Source: Dromaius novaehollandiae (taxonomy: Eukaryota > Chordata > Aves > Casuariiformes > Dromaiidae). Taken from it: DNA of 64,000 nucleotides. Where the stretch lies: assembly GCF_036370855.1 (NCBI RefSeq), contig NC_088098.1, positions 34,599,981 through 34,663,980 of the forward strand, read 5' to 3'. The notes beneath the pieces were generated by a model, which saw only the letters and a program-made list of their open reading frames with translations, did no database searches and was not told where the DNA came from. Position 1 is the first letter of the stretch, and every line of letters starts with the position of its first letter. Both the position numbers and the translations under genes were made by a program. Below are positions 25,101-37,645 of the stretch, in pieces.

Positions 25101-25935
25101 CTGGAAGATAAATGAAGGGTGAGGCAGGAGTGATATTGGGAAAAGCTGTTGGTTGTAGCCTTTTCCCTGGATATGTGTGTGTAGATATTCAAAGGAGTGT
25201 CATCCAACCAATACTCTATGGCAGTTATTTTCCCAAAACTTTGCATACTGATCAACACCAGTTCTTTGCATATTAAACAACTGAAAGAGCTATATCTAAG
25301 CATAGAAAAATGTCAGAATAAGCATAGAATAATCTCAGAACTTGTTTTCATTTAGTGTGACTGTCACCCTGCCTTTTGCTTTAGGGACCCAAAAAGTGGG
25401 ACAGAGTCCTGGTGTGGTTGAACTCAGTAACATGCGTCCTATTGACTCAATGGAACAATGATTTTATCCTAGGTTATAAAAGGCAGTTAGAGCTCTCCAT
25501 TGGAATATTTTCTGAAAGCAGAGTCACAGAGAAATGCCGATGATAGTTGGCAGCCACTAGCCTAATCATAGAGTGTATTTGAAATGATAATCCATTAACC
25601 CTGCAAATATAGCACAGAAATTTTTAAATAAGTATGAAGAAATCTGAAAAGAGAAATCTAATGTAATGCATTCTGTGAGAAGAAATGACTAGACAGAGTA
25701 AATTCTGTCTATCAGCTTCAGGCTCTTACTGAACAAACCACTCTGCCCCAGCACATCTGTAAATATCTAGACACTTTGGTGTAATTTGTGAGAAAAGTAT
25801 TGAAAACATGCTTCTTGTTTGAGGTTGTACCATACCACTAGGCTATGTTAACTAGTTAAAGTGAAGCCACCAATTTCTATTATTCATAAAGAAGGTTATT
25901 GTTGGTGGCTTTTGTGGAACACATTAATTGTATAG
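22136..25935. other. Intergenic DNA, one possible repeat fragment
   Basis: Non-coding. Bases 23610-23670 ('attgatgtcagtgggaatac' and 'aggcaggatcagaacc') recall a common sauropsid dispersed repeat ('attgacttcagtgggaatac...gcaggatcaggccc'); the rest shows nothing I recognise. Confidence 0.45.
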
Positions 25936-25939
25936 ATTT

Positions 25940-26009
25940 CATGTTCTTTTTTTTTTTTTTTTGATTGTATGAAGCTCTCAGGTAGGAGAGAGCTTCTTAA
26001 AAGAACATG
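25940..26009. repeat. Nested inverted repeat with a T-run insertion
   Basis: Outer arms CATGTTCTTTT (25940-25950) and AAAAGAACATG (25999-26009) are exact complements, as are inner arms GAAGCTCTC (25971-25979) and GAGAGCTTC (25988-25996) around an 8-base loop. The left arm is lengthened by a T run, as if the repeat expanded after the hairpin formed. Confidence 0.85.
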
Positions 26010-28125
26010 GTCTGTTTTATTGCCTTTAAAAAGTTTGTCTGTCTGATGCAATCAGTCTTCTTGTCACTGTGGCAAAGTGGAATACATTCCAGTTATGGGA
26101 ATGGCTAGAGTTTGAAGAAGAATACAAAAATAGATTAAGATTCAGTAACTCTACAACACGTAGAAATCTTCAGGTTGTTTAGGACCTTCTCCTGACTAAT
26201 TTTTGTGTTAAAGACCTGCCCTTCATGATGCTTATCCTCCTGTTGAGACCAGGGATAGATTACCCTTAGGATCTTGCAAAACTAGGGCCCATGAGAAAAG
26301 TTATTTGATTAGTTAAAACTGTTGCTCTGGAGGTTAATTATCTCACATTTTGCTTTTTGTTGGCAGCTGGTAGCTTTTTGGGGGGCACTCTTTACAGACT
26401 GGTAGAAGCACAGATGGCATTAAGGGATCTGACAGAAGTTGTCTGATTGTCATGATCAGACCTATTTAGTTATTCTATTTTTTTTCTAAGTGAAAAGGAG
26501 GCAGGAATTAGCGATATTTTGTAATATGGTTTTGCTCAGATTATGGGATGGAGATGGTAACTATGGAATGGATGGAAATGATATTGCTTACACTTGTAGT
26601 CGTGCTGTCTGAGAAAGGTTCTTCGCTCAGTAAATATGTCAGATAGCTGCTACATGATAGTTCAGAATGTTAGAAAGGCTCAAGCCATATCCATCTCTTC
26701 TCTTAAAGTGGACTTTAAGACAGATTTTTCTAATACGTATGGAAAAATGAGTTTGGTAACAATGCAAAGAAAATGAAAAAGGAAAAAAATCTTTGAGAAT
26801 TGGTTAGGTTTGTTCTTTTCTGTACTGTTAGTACCATCTGTCCAGCTTTGTTGAACTGTATTAAAGAACGTTTTATAGCTTGAATCAAAAAGTTTATCCA
26901 CCTTTGGATAAACTGTAATTCCCTAATATTTGAAACCCTTATTACTCCAGAAAAAAGGAGAGGTCCGTAAAGGAATTTCTGGAGCTGCTGATAGTTTTGA
27001 ATGACTTTCTTTGAGAGAGAGAGACTTATGAAAGGTACAAGACTGTCAAATAATCAAAACTAAACTAATTTGTTTATCCTTAGAACACGTACAACACAGG
27101 CAGCAGCTGTGGACATTACCTCACACTAAGCTGCCAATATGTTCCCACCTTGCTCTGAAGAGGAAATTGATTGTTCTCCCTCCATTGTCACCACATCTTT
27201 GGCCTTTCTGACAAGGATGATCACTAACAAGTGATGATCTAAATAAGCTTGTCCATCAGAATGAGATAGAAAATTAGCTATTTCTCTTAAACTTTTAAAC
27301 AGCCCATCTAACAATAGAAAACAAAACCATCACTTCTGAATTTGTAGCAATAGTAAATCTTGGAAATATCCTGTAGTCCAATCAATTATCCAGTACCCCA
27401 ATACTTCTGATAAAACAAGTGAAAAATACCTGCATCCATGAATAAAGCTTTCTAATATCATTTGCACCCAAAAATAAGACAAATCCCATGAATGACACTT
27501 ACTGTAAAGAAAGTCTATGAGTTGTTGACTTGCAAAGGTCCTCAGTTGGGCACTCCTGTGTTGTGAAAGTTCCTATGGCTTGATTTCTCTTTCTCTTGAG
27601 CCAGGATTGCCAAAACATAGTTTGTTTAGGGAACCTGTTATCTTGCCTCCATTTTGAGAGTGCTACAAAATTCTCCCTGGTGTTAGAAAGTTGTGCTCAA
27701 TCCAAGGGATCAACACTGTTTATTCTTTCTTTTCTGTTTGCCCTGGTGCAGGCACTGCCCTGAAAGCTGTTGAACTTTTGTGAGACAGACTTGTTCATCC
27801 ATGTCTCTCATCCACATAGGAGTATGCTTTGTACCTGCCAGCAAAGTTTTGAAGTTAGGTCTGATGCCAGTGCTTTAAATTTCCATATCAGAGTGAAAAA
27901 TGGCATTACCCTTACCTTGCTCAGCACTTGGCAGACTTACATTAAACACAGGATTGGGATTCACCTCACCTATTTTGGTTTGTCTGAGAGTCACCCCAGG
28001 CTCCTTTTTAGGAGAGAAACAGATACTTTCAGAGCACAATTCCTCAACATTATCTTAGGTGTTTATTTTAGAGCAAGATGATTTATGCCTTCTTTCTTTC
28101 CATTGACTAATAGTCTCAACTATTA
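26010..28125. other. Intergenic DNA, nothing recognised
   Basis: AT-rich non-coding sequence with no supported gene, RNA or element. Confidence 0.6.
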
Positions 28126-28128
28126 AAT

Positions 28129-28252
28129 CTGATGTAGGTGTCCACACTGTAGGTGTCTGCATTTGGCCAGGTGAGTCACAGTATGATGGATGAATTCGTT
28201 AACTTTCATCATCGTGGTTGATGCAGACATCTACAGTTACCTACAGCATCAG
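28129..28252. mobile_element. 124-bp imperfect palindrome, MITE-like
   Basis: The left arm 28129-28162 (starts CTGATGTAGGTGTC, ends GGTGTCTGCAT) is complementary to the right arm 28221-28252 (starts ATGCAGACATCTACAG, ends CTACAGCATCAG), with one main 2-base length difference and few mismatches. The middle also pairs (GATGGATGAA near 28186 with TTTCATCATC near 28204). The whole 124 nt could fold into one long stem. This shape is typical of non-autonomous DNA transposons (MITEs), and such elements sometimes become micro-RNA hairpins. Confidence 0.6.
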
Positions 28253-30930
28253 GAGGAAAACATTAGTTCCCATGTTCCACAGACAAAAGATACACGGTCC
28301 TTAGAAAAAGGTATGCAGAGAGTCCTGAAAGTGTGAATGTGTTGTCAGTGGGAATAGCTAGAAAATATATAAGCTCAAGATCCATAGAAGACAAACTTAG
28401 TCAAGTCCTTCATCATTGGACACCATGGATTTCATGTATAATTCTCTGGATTTCTCATCCAACTCAGATGCAGTCATGAAGTAGAGATAATAATTCTCTC
28501 CCGCACATCCCCAGGGGAATCCATGCGATAGTGAAAAGTAACTTGTTCCACTGGGCTGCTTCCTTTTCTTCAAAGCTAATGGAGAGACTTCACAGAAAGG
28601 GTGTTTTACAGTCACCACACCTCATTTTCTTCTGTACTGGAGAATTTTTGGTCACTTACTGAAAGCTCCCCAGAATTTGGCATCCCTGGAATTTCAACCT
28701 CTGTTTCAGTGGAGGTGCCAAACAATTGGGGATTTGTCTTTTTAATTTTGCTCCCTGTTTTTCTCCTTTGTTTGCTATTAACATTTCTAGCCAAAATGTT
28801 TGCATGTATCAGGCATTCAGTAGTTCTTGCCCAAGTCAGCAAGTAGCCCCTAACAGTAGCACTCAAAGAAGTAAACTGCGGTGTTCAGTTTATCCATAGA
28901 GTTCTGCAGATGGTCTTGCAGTTTTCAAGGGAGTTGAGAATCAGGGAGCCATCTTCAGGGAGGCAGAAAGTCATGCTGGAGAACTGGACAGTGTGGAGAG
29001 CAATGTGAGATGGAGGCCTGAGGAGTGAAACCATAATGAACATAATGAAAAAGCTTATACTGGGGGTGGCTATTGGTAAGTAATCAGTAGCCTATGTTCA
29101 AAATGGAACTGTTATCAAGATTTGCTAGTACAAAATTTTGTTCCATTGTACCAGAGAGTATGCAAGGCCCTGTCTTAGTTTGTTTTGCCCTCCTCTGCTC
29201 CTTCTGGTAGAGGAGAACATCTGGGCCAGTGTTTTTAAAGGGAAGTCACTCCTCAGACGTTTGACTCTTTTGAACCATCTAATCATGCAGTAAAACATTA
29301 CAAAGGAATATGTCTAGCCAAATAGGAGACTGGCTCTCAAAAGCAATCATTCTGTTCCACCAGTGGCTTCAAGTTCAAAAATCTCAGCCATTTGCTTTCC
29401 ATTTTATGTATAATGATGCTATTTTTTACTTAGACAGCATTTTATGGGGCCATCATTATAAAGGGGGTTGTGGGTAGTTAAAACTATGTCACGACTTGAT
29501 GATCATTAGTTGTAAAATACATCTGTTGATACAAATTTATCTCTGTTCCTTTTTCTTTTTTCAGTACTTCAGCTCCTGAGATTATGAGATATCAGTTTAG
29601 TAGTCTACTGTACTCTTAGGGTTGATGCCACAGGATACAAAATAACAAGAGTTGGCTAGAGTTAACAAGGGCTGGCTGCAAGTGTATGAAGTACTTACAA
29701 AAAATAGACAGGGACATCCTGAACCACAGACTCTGCTGCTTTCCCTGTTTCTGCTGCTTGGCTCTTTCTCTGGAATATAGAGGTTTCCAACAACTGCATC
29801 TTCCAAAATATTTTAGCTACAGCACAGGACAACTCTTACATACTGTGCTCTATTTGTAAGTTATTGTTTCAGTATTAACATAGAATAATGCAACAGGCAA
29901 GTGTAAAGTGTGATCTTTTATATATTATATTGGCTAGCAGTAGTCACCTTGAAATGCTAGGTTTAGAAAGAGCATTCTCATCCCTGCCCATTGGTAACCT
30001 GCAGTCACTACCTTTTTTCTGCGTTGACTGCTGTGTGGAAAGAGAGTGTTTTGAACTGTCCAAAGATGAGCATATCTAATGATATGGGCATGTTTACTAC
30101 ATTGTCTTCTGACTAAATACTCTGGATAATTTATATTTATATTGGGGGAAATGTTTGTAGGTTAACCCTTTCCTTTTAAGCTCTGTGAACCAAACTAGTA
30201 TAGCGTTTTATAGATCTCATATTGGTCAAATGATAGGCTTGTTGACATTTCTGAGGTTTTACTGGCAGAGCTCTTCTTTAAAAGCAGTTTTCAAAATGGA
30301 CTACACCATCCCGAGAAATCATTTTTTTCCTGGTATGATCACATCTACTACAGGGTCTGGAGATTTGATTTTTATGTTTTTTTATGTTCTGTAGCTGGCA
30401 TTGTAGTCCTGGCAGGGGATAAACCTTATTGGATTTTTGGGATATATCTGTACTGTTATCCAAGGGACAAGCTCAGCTGGCTCTCAAGCTTAGGCTCACC
30501 AGTCATGTTCATTGTAACCCCTTGTCTGTGCCTGAAAAGGTCACTTCAGCCTGAGCACCCACTTGCTCTGGAGCCTGAAAGCACTGAGATTCTGTTCATA
30601 TTGGGCATGCATGGGGCTGAGCATACTATAGCCCAGATGGCCAACAGACACCCACTCTGTGGATCCTTTGAGCTGCAGCTGAGGCAATGTGGGCTGACGG
30701 TGTGTGGATAACAGAGCTCTAGATACTTACTCCTGTTTTTGAGCCTCCTCTTTACCTTACATCATAAGCGTAAGGTGCTTATTTTTACCTTACTCAGCAG
30801 CTAACAGAGCTGCCTGGCTGTACAGTGCATCCAAACAAGAGGAGTAATGATTTGCTAGTACTGTGGAAAGCATGGGAGGAAGGAGACTGTGACCATCCCT
30901 TTCACACAGGGCTGGTAAATGTAAAAATTC
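28253..30930. other. Intergenic DNA, nothing firmly recognised
   Basis: Two adjacent minus-strand open frames at 28397-28866 have no recognised domain and are treated as chance. No other feature supported. Confidence 0.5.
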
Positions 30931-30934
30931 ATCC

Positions 30935-31012
30935 AGAGTCAAGGAAGAAGCCCAAAGCACAGACAGGGTATAACACAGGTCTTCTGACAGCCCACCAAAT
31001 GCCTTGACCAGT
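30935..31012 (-). mobile_element. Possible tRNA-derived SINE fragment
   Basis: 'gtataacacaggtcttctga' then 'cagcccaccaaatgccttga' then 'ccag' is similar to the reverse complement of a SINE head ('gaacccaggtcttctga..ccagtgctttgaccactgg'). Confidence 0.3.
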
Positions 31013-32820
31013 GATTTCAGGTGACAAACAGAAAATAGACAAATATGAATAGACCGACTTTCAGGAACCATTTGGGATGGAATTAGAATTGATTAGTGGA
31101 TTTCATCCTGTGCAGACAAAATGTCCCTTTTTAACTCTTGCATTTTAATGCCCAAGTCAGCCACTAAGTTGCATGGAAGTCCCCCATTCACTTCAGAGGA
31201 AGTGGCATGGAAAGAATGATGCAGCAGGATGAAACCCCATCAGTTACATGGAGTTTTAAATACAAGGACTTGTTTGTGTGTAACATTTTCCATTATGCCT
31301 AACCTAGTGACAGTGATTTGCCACGTATCTTCTTCCAGACTCCTGAGAGCACATAAGTTCTCTCTTCTCTTGTCCCTTAACATAGGGTGCTTTCTATGGA
31401 TGTAGTGGACATGCATTTTTAAACAAAGGCTTCATTATTTAACTCTTGTTCATGTTCTGGTACTTTATAGATAGCTATACCTTAAATCTTTGAGAGTAAC
31501 ATAATGCACATTGGGATTCTCAGTGGAAGAAATATGCAGACAATATGGTCACTACCATAACACCCCTTTATTGAGCTACAATTGCAAGTCATGAAATCAT
31601 TGCAAAATAATAAAGAAATGGTTGGAAGATAAACACCATAGATACAGTCCCTAGAAACCACTGCTCACTTTAATTGAGAGCAGCTGCAATGTTGCAGAAG
31701 CCTAGGGAAAGTTGCAGTTCATTTTCTCCCTCCCTGGCTTTTTCTAGGGGAACACAATACATTTTGACTAACATACATCCTGGCAAATTCTGTATGCAAA
31801 TGTTTTTCTTAAAAATAAATGAAATGAATTAAAAAGTTACTCCCACTCGGCCATGTTGATCCATAGATGCTCTACAGCTTCAGAGCCAAACAGGCTGCTG
31901 CTTTCTGGTTTCCTTTTTCTTGAAAAATTGCCCATTCATTGGGTTGTGCCTTTGAGATTTCCAGTTGTATGGGCATTTGGGAACTCAAGTGAGCACTTCC
32001 ACTGCCAATAATTTGTAAGCACAAATAGGAGTGAATTGGAAAATACATGTCTAAGTTATCTGGTTCATCTCCTGGCTCAAAGATTTGGTTTGGCCTGGTC
32101 TTTCATGTTACTTCTTTATCATTACTCCTGGAAAAAAAAATGCATGAAGTCATACAGGGCTCCCAGAACTCATATCTCTATTAAAACAAGGATTAGAGCA
32201 AAGAAATAGTGAGAACCTGGTATTTTTCAGTCTCACTTATAGAACTGATGGGATACCATAGCATATCCTTATTCCAAAAATATTCCTGTGTGCATTTTCA
32301 GAGATGCAAAACATATTTTAAGGAACATAGAGACAAACAGCTTAGTACTCTAGGTGCATAAATTGAACTTTTAAAGTCTCCCCTCCACCATAAGCCATTT
32401 TATTTTTCTGAAAGCCAAGTCAGATGTACACCCCCATATAACCTTTTTAACAGTGCCAAAACTGCCTTTCTATACCTTGCTAGCTATACTCTTGCTAGCT
32501 TTAATGACTGACTAAGGTAAATACAGTTCTCTGGGGGAACATGTTCAGTTCCTGTCAATGGAGAACCCAGTCGGTGGATCTAAGATAGATTTTACAGTGT
32601 ATGTATGCTGACGAAAACATGAAGCCGGCATCTCGGAGTGGAGCATTGAACACCATGCTGAATACAGCCATTAGGGTTAAGCTTGCTTATTTATCCTTGT
32701 CTCGCACATTGCATTAGCCATTTGAAGTGTGTGCCATACTTACTTTATTTGTTTCAAAAATCCATGATTCAGATACTCTTATAAACACTAATGAATAATC
32801 CCTTCAGATGGTTCTGGGAG
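31013..32820. other. Intergenic DNA, nothing recognised
   Basis: Non-coding sequence with no supported gene or element. Confidence 0.6.
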
Positions 32821-32824
32821 GGAT

Positions 32825-32975
32825 ATCAGTAGAATTACGCCATTTTTATTTCCAGAGGAGAAAGTGAGGCACAGGAGCTATGTGTCTTGCTGAAGATCTC
32901 CTAGAAAGCCTGAACAAGAGATAGGAAAAGACTCCAGATTTCCCTTGCTCCGAGCCCTGCATTCTTGACCCTCTT
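32825..32975 (-). mobile_element. MIR-like SINE remnant, nearly full length
   Basis: In order: 'ccatttttatttccagagga', 'gaaagtgaggcacaggagct', 'atgtgtcttgctgaagatct', 'cctagaaagcctgaacaaga', and 'gagccctgcattcttgaccc'. This matches the reverse complement of MIR from the core to the A-box end ('gaaactgaggcacagagagg', 'cttgcccaaggtcac', 'gagcccatgctcttaacc'). Confidence 0.55.
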
Positions 32976-35870
32976 CCTCTGTTCTGTCTCCCTCTTTAAT
33001 ATTTCAGATTAGCCCTAGAGTGTGTAGGGAAAGGGTTTATAATGAGATTTTCTTCTGTGGAATTTTTCCAGGGTTCCACCTAGACATGGCATTTTTATTT
33101 TTTATTTTCACAGAAGGACTCTCCCTTCCCCAGGCCCCACAAAAGTTTCTCTGATGGAGAGATGGGACAACTTGGGAGGTCTGTGTGAAGAACTACATTT
33201 TGCTGGACACACTCCTGCTGTTAGCAAATTGCTCCAATGGGAGGACTAGCCAACTAACTCAGTCAACCTGCTAAAATGGATTCCCTGTTTTATAGAGATA
33301 GATCCTCTCAGTTTACCCATCTGTTAGGCTGTGGAAAATGAGAGAAAAAAAGAGCACACACTACATGGGGGAGAATAAACAAAGGCTAGTGGGTAAGGTT
33401 TTGTTGGTATCAATGAATGTTGGTACTTCATTGTGTGCTCTTTGCTGTACATCAGTTTTCATGCTTTCCCTCTCTCTGTTTACCAATTTTGATTTTGATT
33501 CTGTAAACATAAACCAGTTTAACCAAAAATTTCCACATGGAGCAAACAAAGAATTCCTTGCAGATTCCTTGCAGGGATTGTCAAAGGGAAAAAATGTATA
33601 TGCAAACTCCACAAATAATTCTCAGGACACCCTCAACAATGTTTGGATTCAACCTGAGTTCTGTGAAATATGAATCCACCATTTTTTACTGCTACCTGTA
33701 CATATCAGAAACTGCCCAAGCAATTGGAAAACTGGTCCTAAGTTACAGTCTTTTACTGGATACTCTCTTCAGCCAGCTTTGGCAGCTTATGAAAGAATAC
33801 TGCCTTTTGCTAGTTCATCACAGCAAAACCATACTACAGAACTGTATTATATCTGTTGCTGTCTTCTATGGCAGATCTCTGGTTCTGCCTCTCATAGTTC
33901 ACAAATACCCTCAGTTGACTAATTTTGCTCTTGTTAGGCTTCTGTCAACAATAGAGTTACATCAATGAGTTTCTCAAGAGTCTTGGATAGCTTTTGAAAG
34001 CTGGTCACATTTTTAAAGGAGCAATGGGTAGTTATTGCTGTGTGCCTTTTTTTTCTTCACCATAGCTAGTGGTGAAACATTTTTTCTTAACCATGGCAGC
34101 AGATATGTCAATCGAAACTGAACTCTAGGCTGTAAAGGCAAGAAAGCAGGGCATAGACAGATGAGTAATACACTAGAAAGGCTGTCAGATGGGAGATCCA
34201 GCCAAGGAAAATGACAAGATAGGAACTGTTTATTGTATGTCTTTTTGCAAGTTGTATGCAACAGTGAACAATGCAGGGAAGACCAATAAGACACTTCTGC
34301 TTGTTGTCTCAATACTATAATTGAAGGTCACTCACTCATCTACAAAGAGAGCAAGATATTACTTAATACAGTAAAAAGCAAAGTGACTTGATTGCCATAA
34401 GATTCAGACCAAGAACTTAACAAGCATAAATAACTATATTCAGTTTTAAAAAGTAAACAAAGAACAAGAACTGTAGAAGAGACAAACCCTCATGCTTCAT
34501 GGTGAAACTGAACTCTTTCTAATGGAAGTAGCTAGAGACTGGTCTGAATAGTTAATTGAGCACAAGTGGCAGTGTATGCCAGTAGAAGGACCTATAGCTT
34601 CCTCCCATTAGGTTTCTTAGTTCCTCATTTGTTGTTGACATGCTTGGAGACAGGATATCGTGCTAAACAGGGCATTAGTCTAATCATCATATTCCACATT
34701 GATATGCATTTTCATTAGTTAGTTCCTGCTATTTTTGAAGCCATGGTGTGGTGCTTTTGTCAGTGTTTCTGGCAACAGTAATAAACAGTGGCAGCCTAGA
34801 CTGTCGTGTTATGGTTAGTTCTGGAACAAATCCAGCTATCCAGGGCTGAAAAGGGTATAGTAGAAACCAGTCTATGCTTCATCTCGAAAGCAAAAAGAGA
34901 AAAAAGGAAAAGCATGTAATGCCCAGGCTCTTTCTCTCAACTCTGTGGGGAGCCTGTATTCTTACATCTGTAAGTCATGGGGACATTTTTACTGTGTGTT
35001 GTTTTTTTGTTGTTATACTATATTTACTGTATCACAATATTAATTGTATGAACTTTGCTAGATTGCAAATTATGGTAAAATGATACCATACCTAACAAAC
35101 AGATATTACACAATACTATTTAAATTGCTCTCGTTTGTTTCTTCAGTCATTCTCTGAAGACAGTGAGTTCTGGTCTTATAAACCTATCAGAAATGCTGTC
35201 TGTTCTTACATGATGTTTGTGTGCCTAGCGGTCTCCTCTCCCAATCTGGCTTCTCAAGTCAAAGATTCCCTCTATTGTGTATGTAAACATCTATACCTTC
35301 TTGTTTCGTGTACCCTGGTGCCTGTTACAGGATGTTGCCATTCTGCTAATTTACAGGTGGGTAGCTATATTATACATTACTGAGCAAAAAAGGTTGATGC
35401 AAAACTAGCACTCTATAATAGAGTATTCATAAAAACATACTGTTGTATGTTTGCTCAACAATATGAATTTTTGATGAAAAGATGAATACTAACTTACAGT
35501 GTACTAGCTGAGCTTTGTAAGCTCATATTTGGACCAAAACATAGAATTTATATAAAGACATGAGGCTGGCTTGTAACTTGGAATTAAAATCCCCATTACA
35601 GACCTGAGGAGACTTTCAGACCTTGCGTGGAAGTACTCCGAATCAAATAAAACTAAATATCTGCCTATTTGTATCCCAAGTTCCTTAAGTGGACTAAGGA
35701 AGGGGACTGGATTCCCCTGCTACCTTCAACTTGCAGATGAGGTCAGCTAAGCCAGCATACCTTTATAAATGCAAGCTAGAAGACCTAGACTTTCTTTTGG
35801 GTATGCAGGCATTGCTCTGCCCAGCATGACCTAAAGAATTTAGAGTTTTGGTCTGGTGTTCAGAAATAGT
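32976..35870. other. Intergenic DNA, nothing recognised
   Basis: Includes the open frames 33338-33673 and 33537-33968 (+), which overlap each other in different frames and have no recognised domain. No supported gene. Confidence 0.5.
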
Positions 35871-35884
35871 TCACAGATCCAGAA

Positions 35885-36005
35885 GACCAGATCCAGTGAG
35901 GACTTAGGTGCCTAAAAGTTAACTCTTAAAACACCAGTCTTTTGACATCGGCTCCTCAGGGCTCTATGCTAGGTGCCTAAGCTCCCTCTGCAGTACATGG
36001 AGACA
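35885..36005 (+). mobile_element. Possible sauropsid dispersed repeat ('taggtgcctaa' type)
   Basis: 'gaggacttaggtgcctaaaa' and 'tatgctaggtgcctaagctc' occur about 70 bases apart. The 'ttaggtgcctaa' core is a recurring motif of old reptile repeats, as far as I recall. No exact family can be given. Confidence 0.3.
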
Positions 36006-36228
36006 TGAGGAAGAGCTGAGATCCAGAATAGCTGGTAAGATGAGCTCTTGAGTGCTTAGAATTGGCCAGATGAGAAATTTGAAGAATGGAGAAAAAACTT
36101 GAAAACTGCTCCCCAGTGAATCTCATTCAAGGATGCAGGAACTGTTTCCATTCACTCTGCATCTACAGCCAGGCACTTCCTGGAGGAGATAATCAACATC
36201 CTTTCTGTCAGGAATTCAGCACCGGTCC

Positions 36229-36420
36229 TTTTTTTTTTTTTTTAAATGAGGCACCAGTGCTGGTAGCCTACCCCCCATCTTGCTTTTGGTATAACAGTTT
36301 GAGCACACACCTGTGATACAGGAGACCAGGGTCAATGCCCAGCTCTGTTGGTGGGGATTCACACCCAAGAGAGTTGTCTTCCAGCAGAGTGTTTTAACCA
36401 CCAGATTAAAGACTACTGGA
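36229..36420 (-). mobile_element. tRNA-derived SINE-like element with terminal A tail (T run on + strand)
   Basis: A 15-base T run (36229-36243) begins a stretch which, on the minus strand, reads 'ctggtggttaaaacactctg' then 'ttgggtgtgaatccccacc', resembling a tRNA A box and B box (GGTTCRANNCC). It also reads 'gaccctggtctcctgtatca', and the element ends in an A run after 'cctcattt'. Head, body and tail are in the order of a Pol III SINE, although it is diverged. Confidence 0.45.
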
Positions 36421-37550
36421 AGGAGGGCTTTCCCCATTCCTGCTGTTAGGGTTGTGCTGCAGCAAAATGTGAATAAGAGTTTTGGAGAAAGTCTAAGGCC
36501 TAGCATGGCTTTGTTCTAATGGTTAAGAAGATCCCACTTGCTGCTGTCAGTGTGGCTGCTGTATTCTAACAGTTCTTGGCTAAACTTAAAAATTAACCTA
36601 TGAATGGCCCTGACAGATGGGATGAAAACTCAGGATTTCTCTCTCTGCTCGCTTTAAAAAAACAATGGTGGTTGACACTGTGTTTTGCGAGACATCTAAT
36701 TCTGTCAGTGTTTTTCATACATCGGTTCTACGTCTCATGTGTCAGTTCTAGCCCTGATAAATGACAGCAGAAGTTTCAGTCTTCTCCACTGTATAGACAG
36801 TGGTGTCTTAGCTTTTACAGCTAGCTGCAGCTGTGCAGAGCTTTTCAGGGCCACATCTCGGTATGGAGTTAGTACCTGTTTAGATCAGATCCACATTCTT
36901 TTTTGAACCCAGGCTAATATCATGGAACACCAGAGTGAGTGAGGCTCCTCAGCGCACTGAGTGCATGGCTTTGTGGTAGGCTACAGGCTAGCTCTGGTAC
37001 TGAAAATTGCCTAGATCTGAAAGTCTATCACATACAGATCTTATCTGTATGTGCATACTTGCATTTGTGTATGTATATCCACATGTATAAAATGCTAATC
37101 AACAAAATTAGACAATGGACAAAGCTAGAGGATAAACTAACAGAAGGATTATCATCTGATATAATTTTCCTGCATGTCAATGGAATGTCTTTTCTAACCA
37201 TATGTGTCTTTTGTAATTTTCCCAAAATATGTCCAAACAGGCTAGACGGAAATAGAGTGCAAGGAACCTACTGTGTCACAGTACACTCACTTTATATCCC
37301 ATCAGAGTGCAAGCATGGCATTCTCTAAGAAGCAAATTTCAAACAACTGTGCTCTTTGAGACCAACCACAAGTATCAGCATAAGGGACTTCTGCAGAATG
37401 TTCTGTCCGGTATTACATGCTAATTATATAGAAACACTTCTGTCAGAGTTCAGATTTCTTAGACATTCACTCTCTTTTCTTTTCATGTTGCTCTTCAGAT
37501 ACTAAATAATGCTCTGCATTATTGTAATCAGAAGGACAGTACTGCTCTTT
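36421..37550. other. Intergenic DNA, nothing recognised
   Basis: Non-coding. An open frame at 36939-37328 (+) has no recognised domain. Confidence 0.5.
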
Positions 37551-37554
37551 CATT

Positions 37555-37645
37555 GCATGGGTGTAAATCTAGAGCAAATCTGTTGATGTCAGAGGTTTTA
37601 GCCCAGATTTGATCTTGTGTACATGAGGACAGAATTTGGACCATA
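37555..37645 (+). mobile_element. Possible sauropsid dispersed repeat fragment
   Basis: 'gggtgtaaatctagagcaaa' then 'tctgttgatgtcagaggttt' then 'agcccagatttgatcttgtg' then 'gacagaatttggacca' resembles an old palindromic family ('gtgtaaatctgaagtaactccattgaagtcag...agcagaatttggcc') common in turtle, crocodile and bird DNA in my memory. Confidence 0.35.

Noticed and set aside
28397..28866. Two adjacent minus-strand frames of 73 and 84 codons
   Set aside because: They abut with a slight overlap and looked like a frameshifted pseudogene, but no residue pattern could be matched to a family, and ORFs of this size are expected by chance.
33338..33968. Overlapping + strand frames of 111 and 143 codons
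   Set aside because: Different frames over the same DNA, no domain or homology recognised, no codon bias visible.
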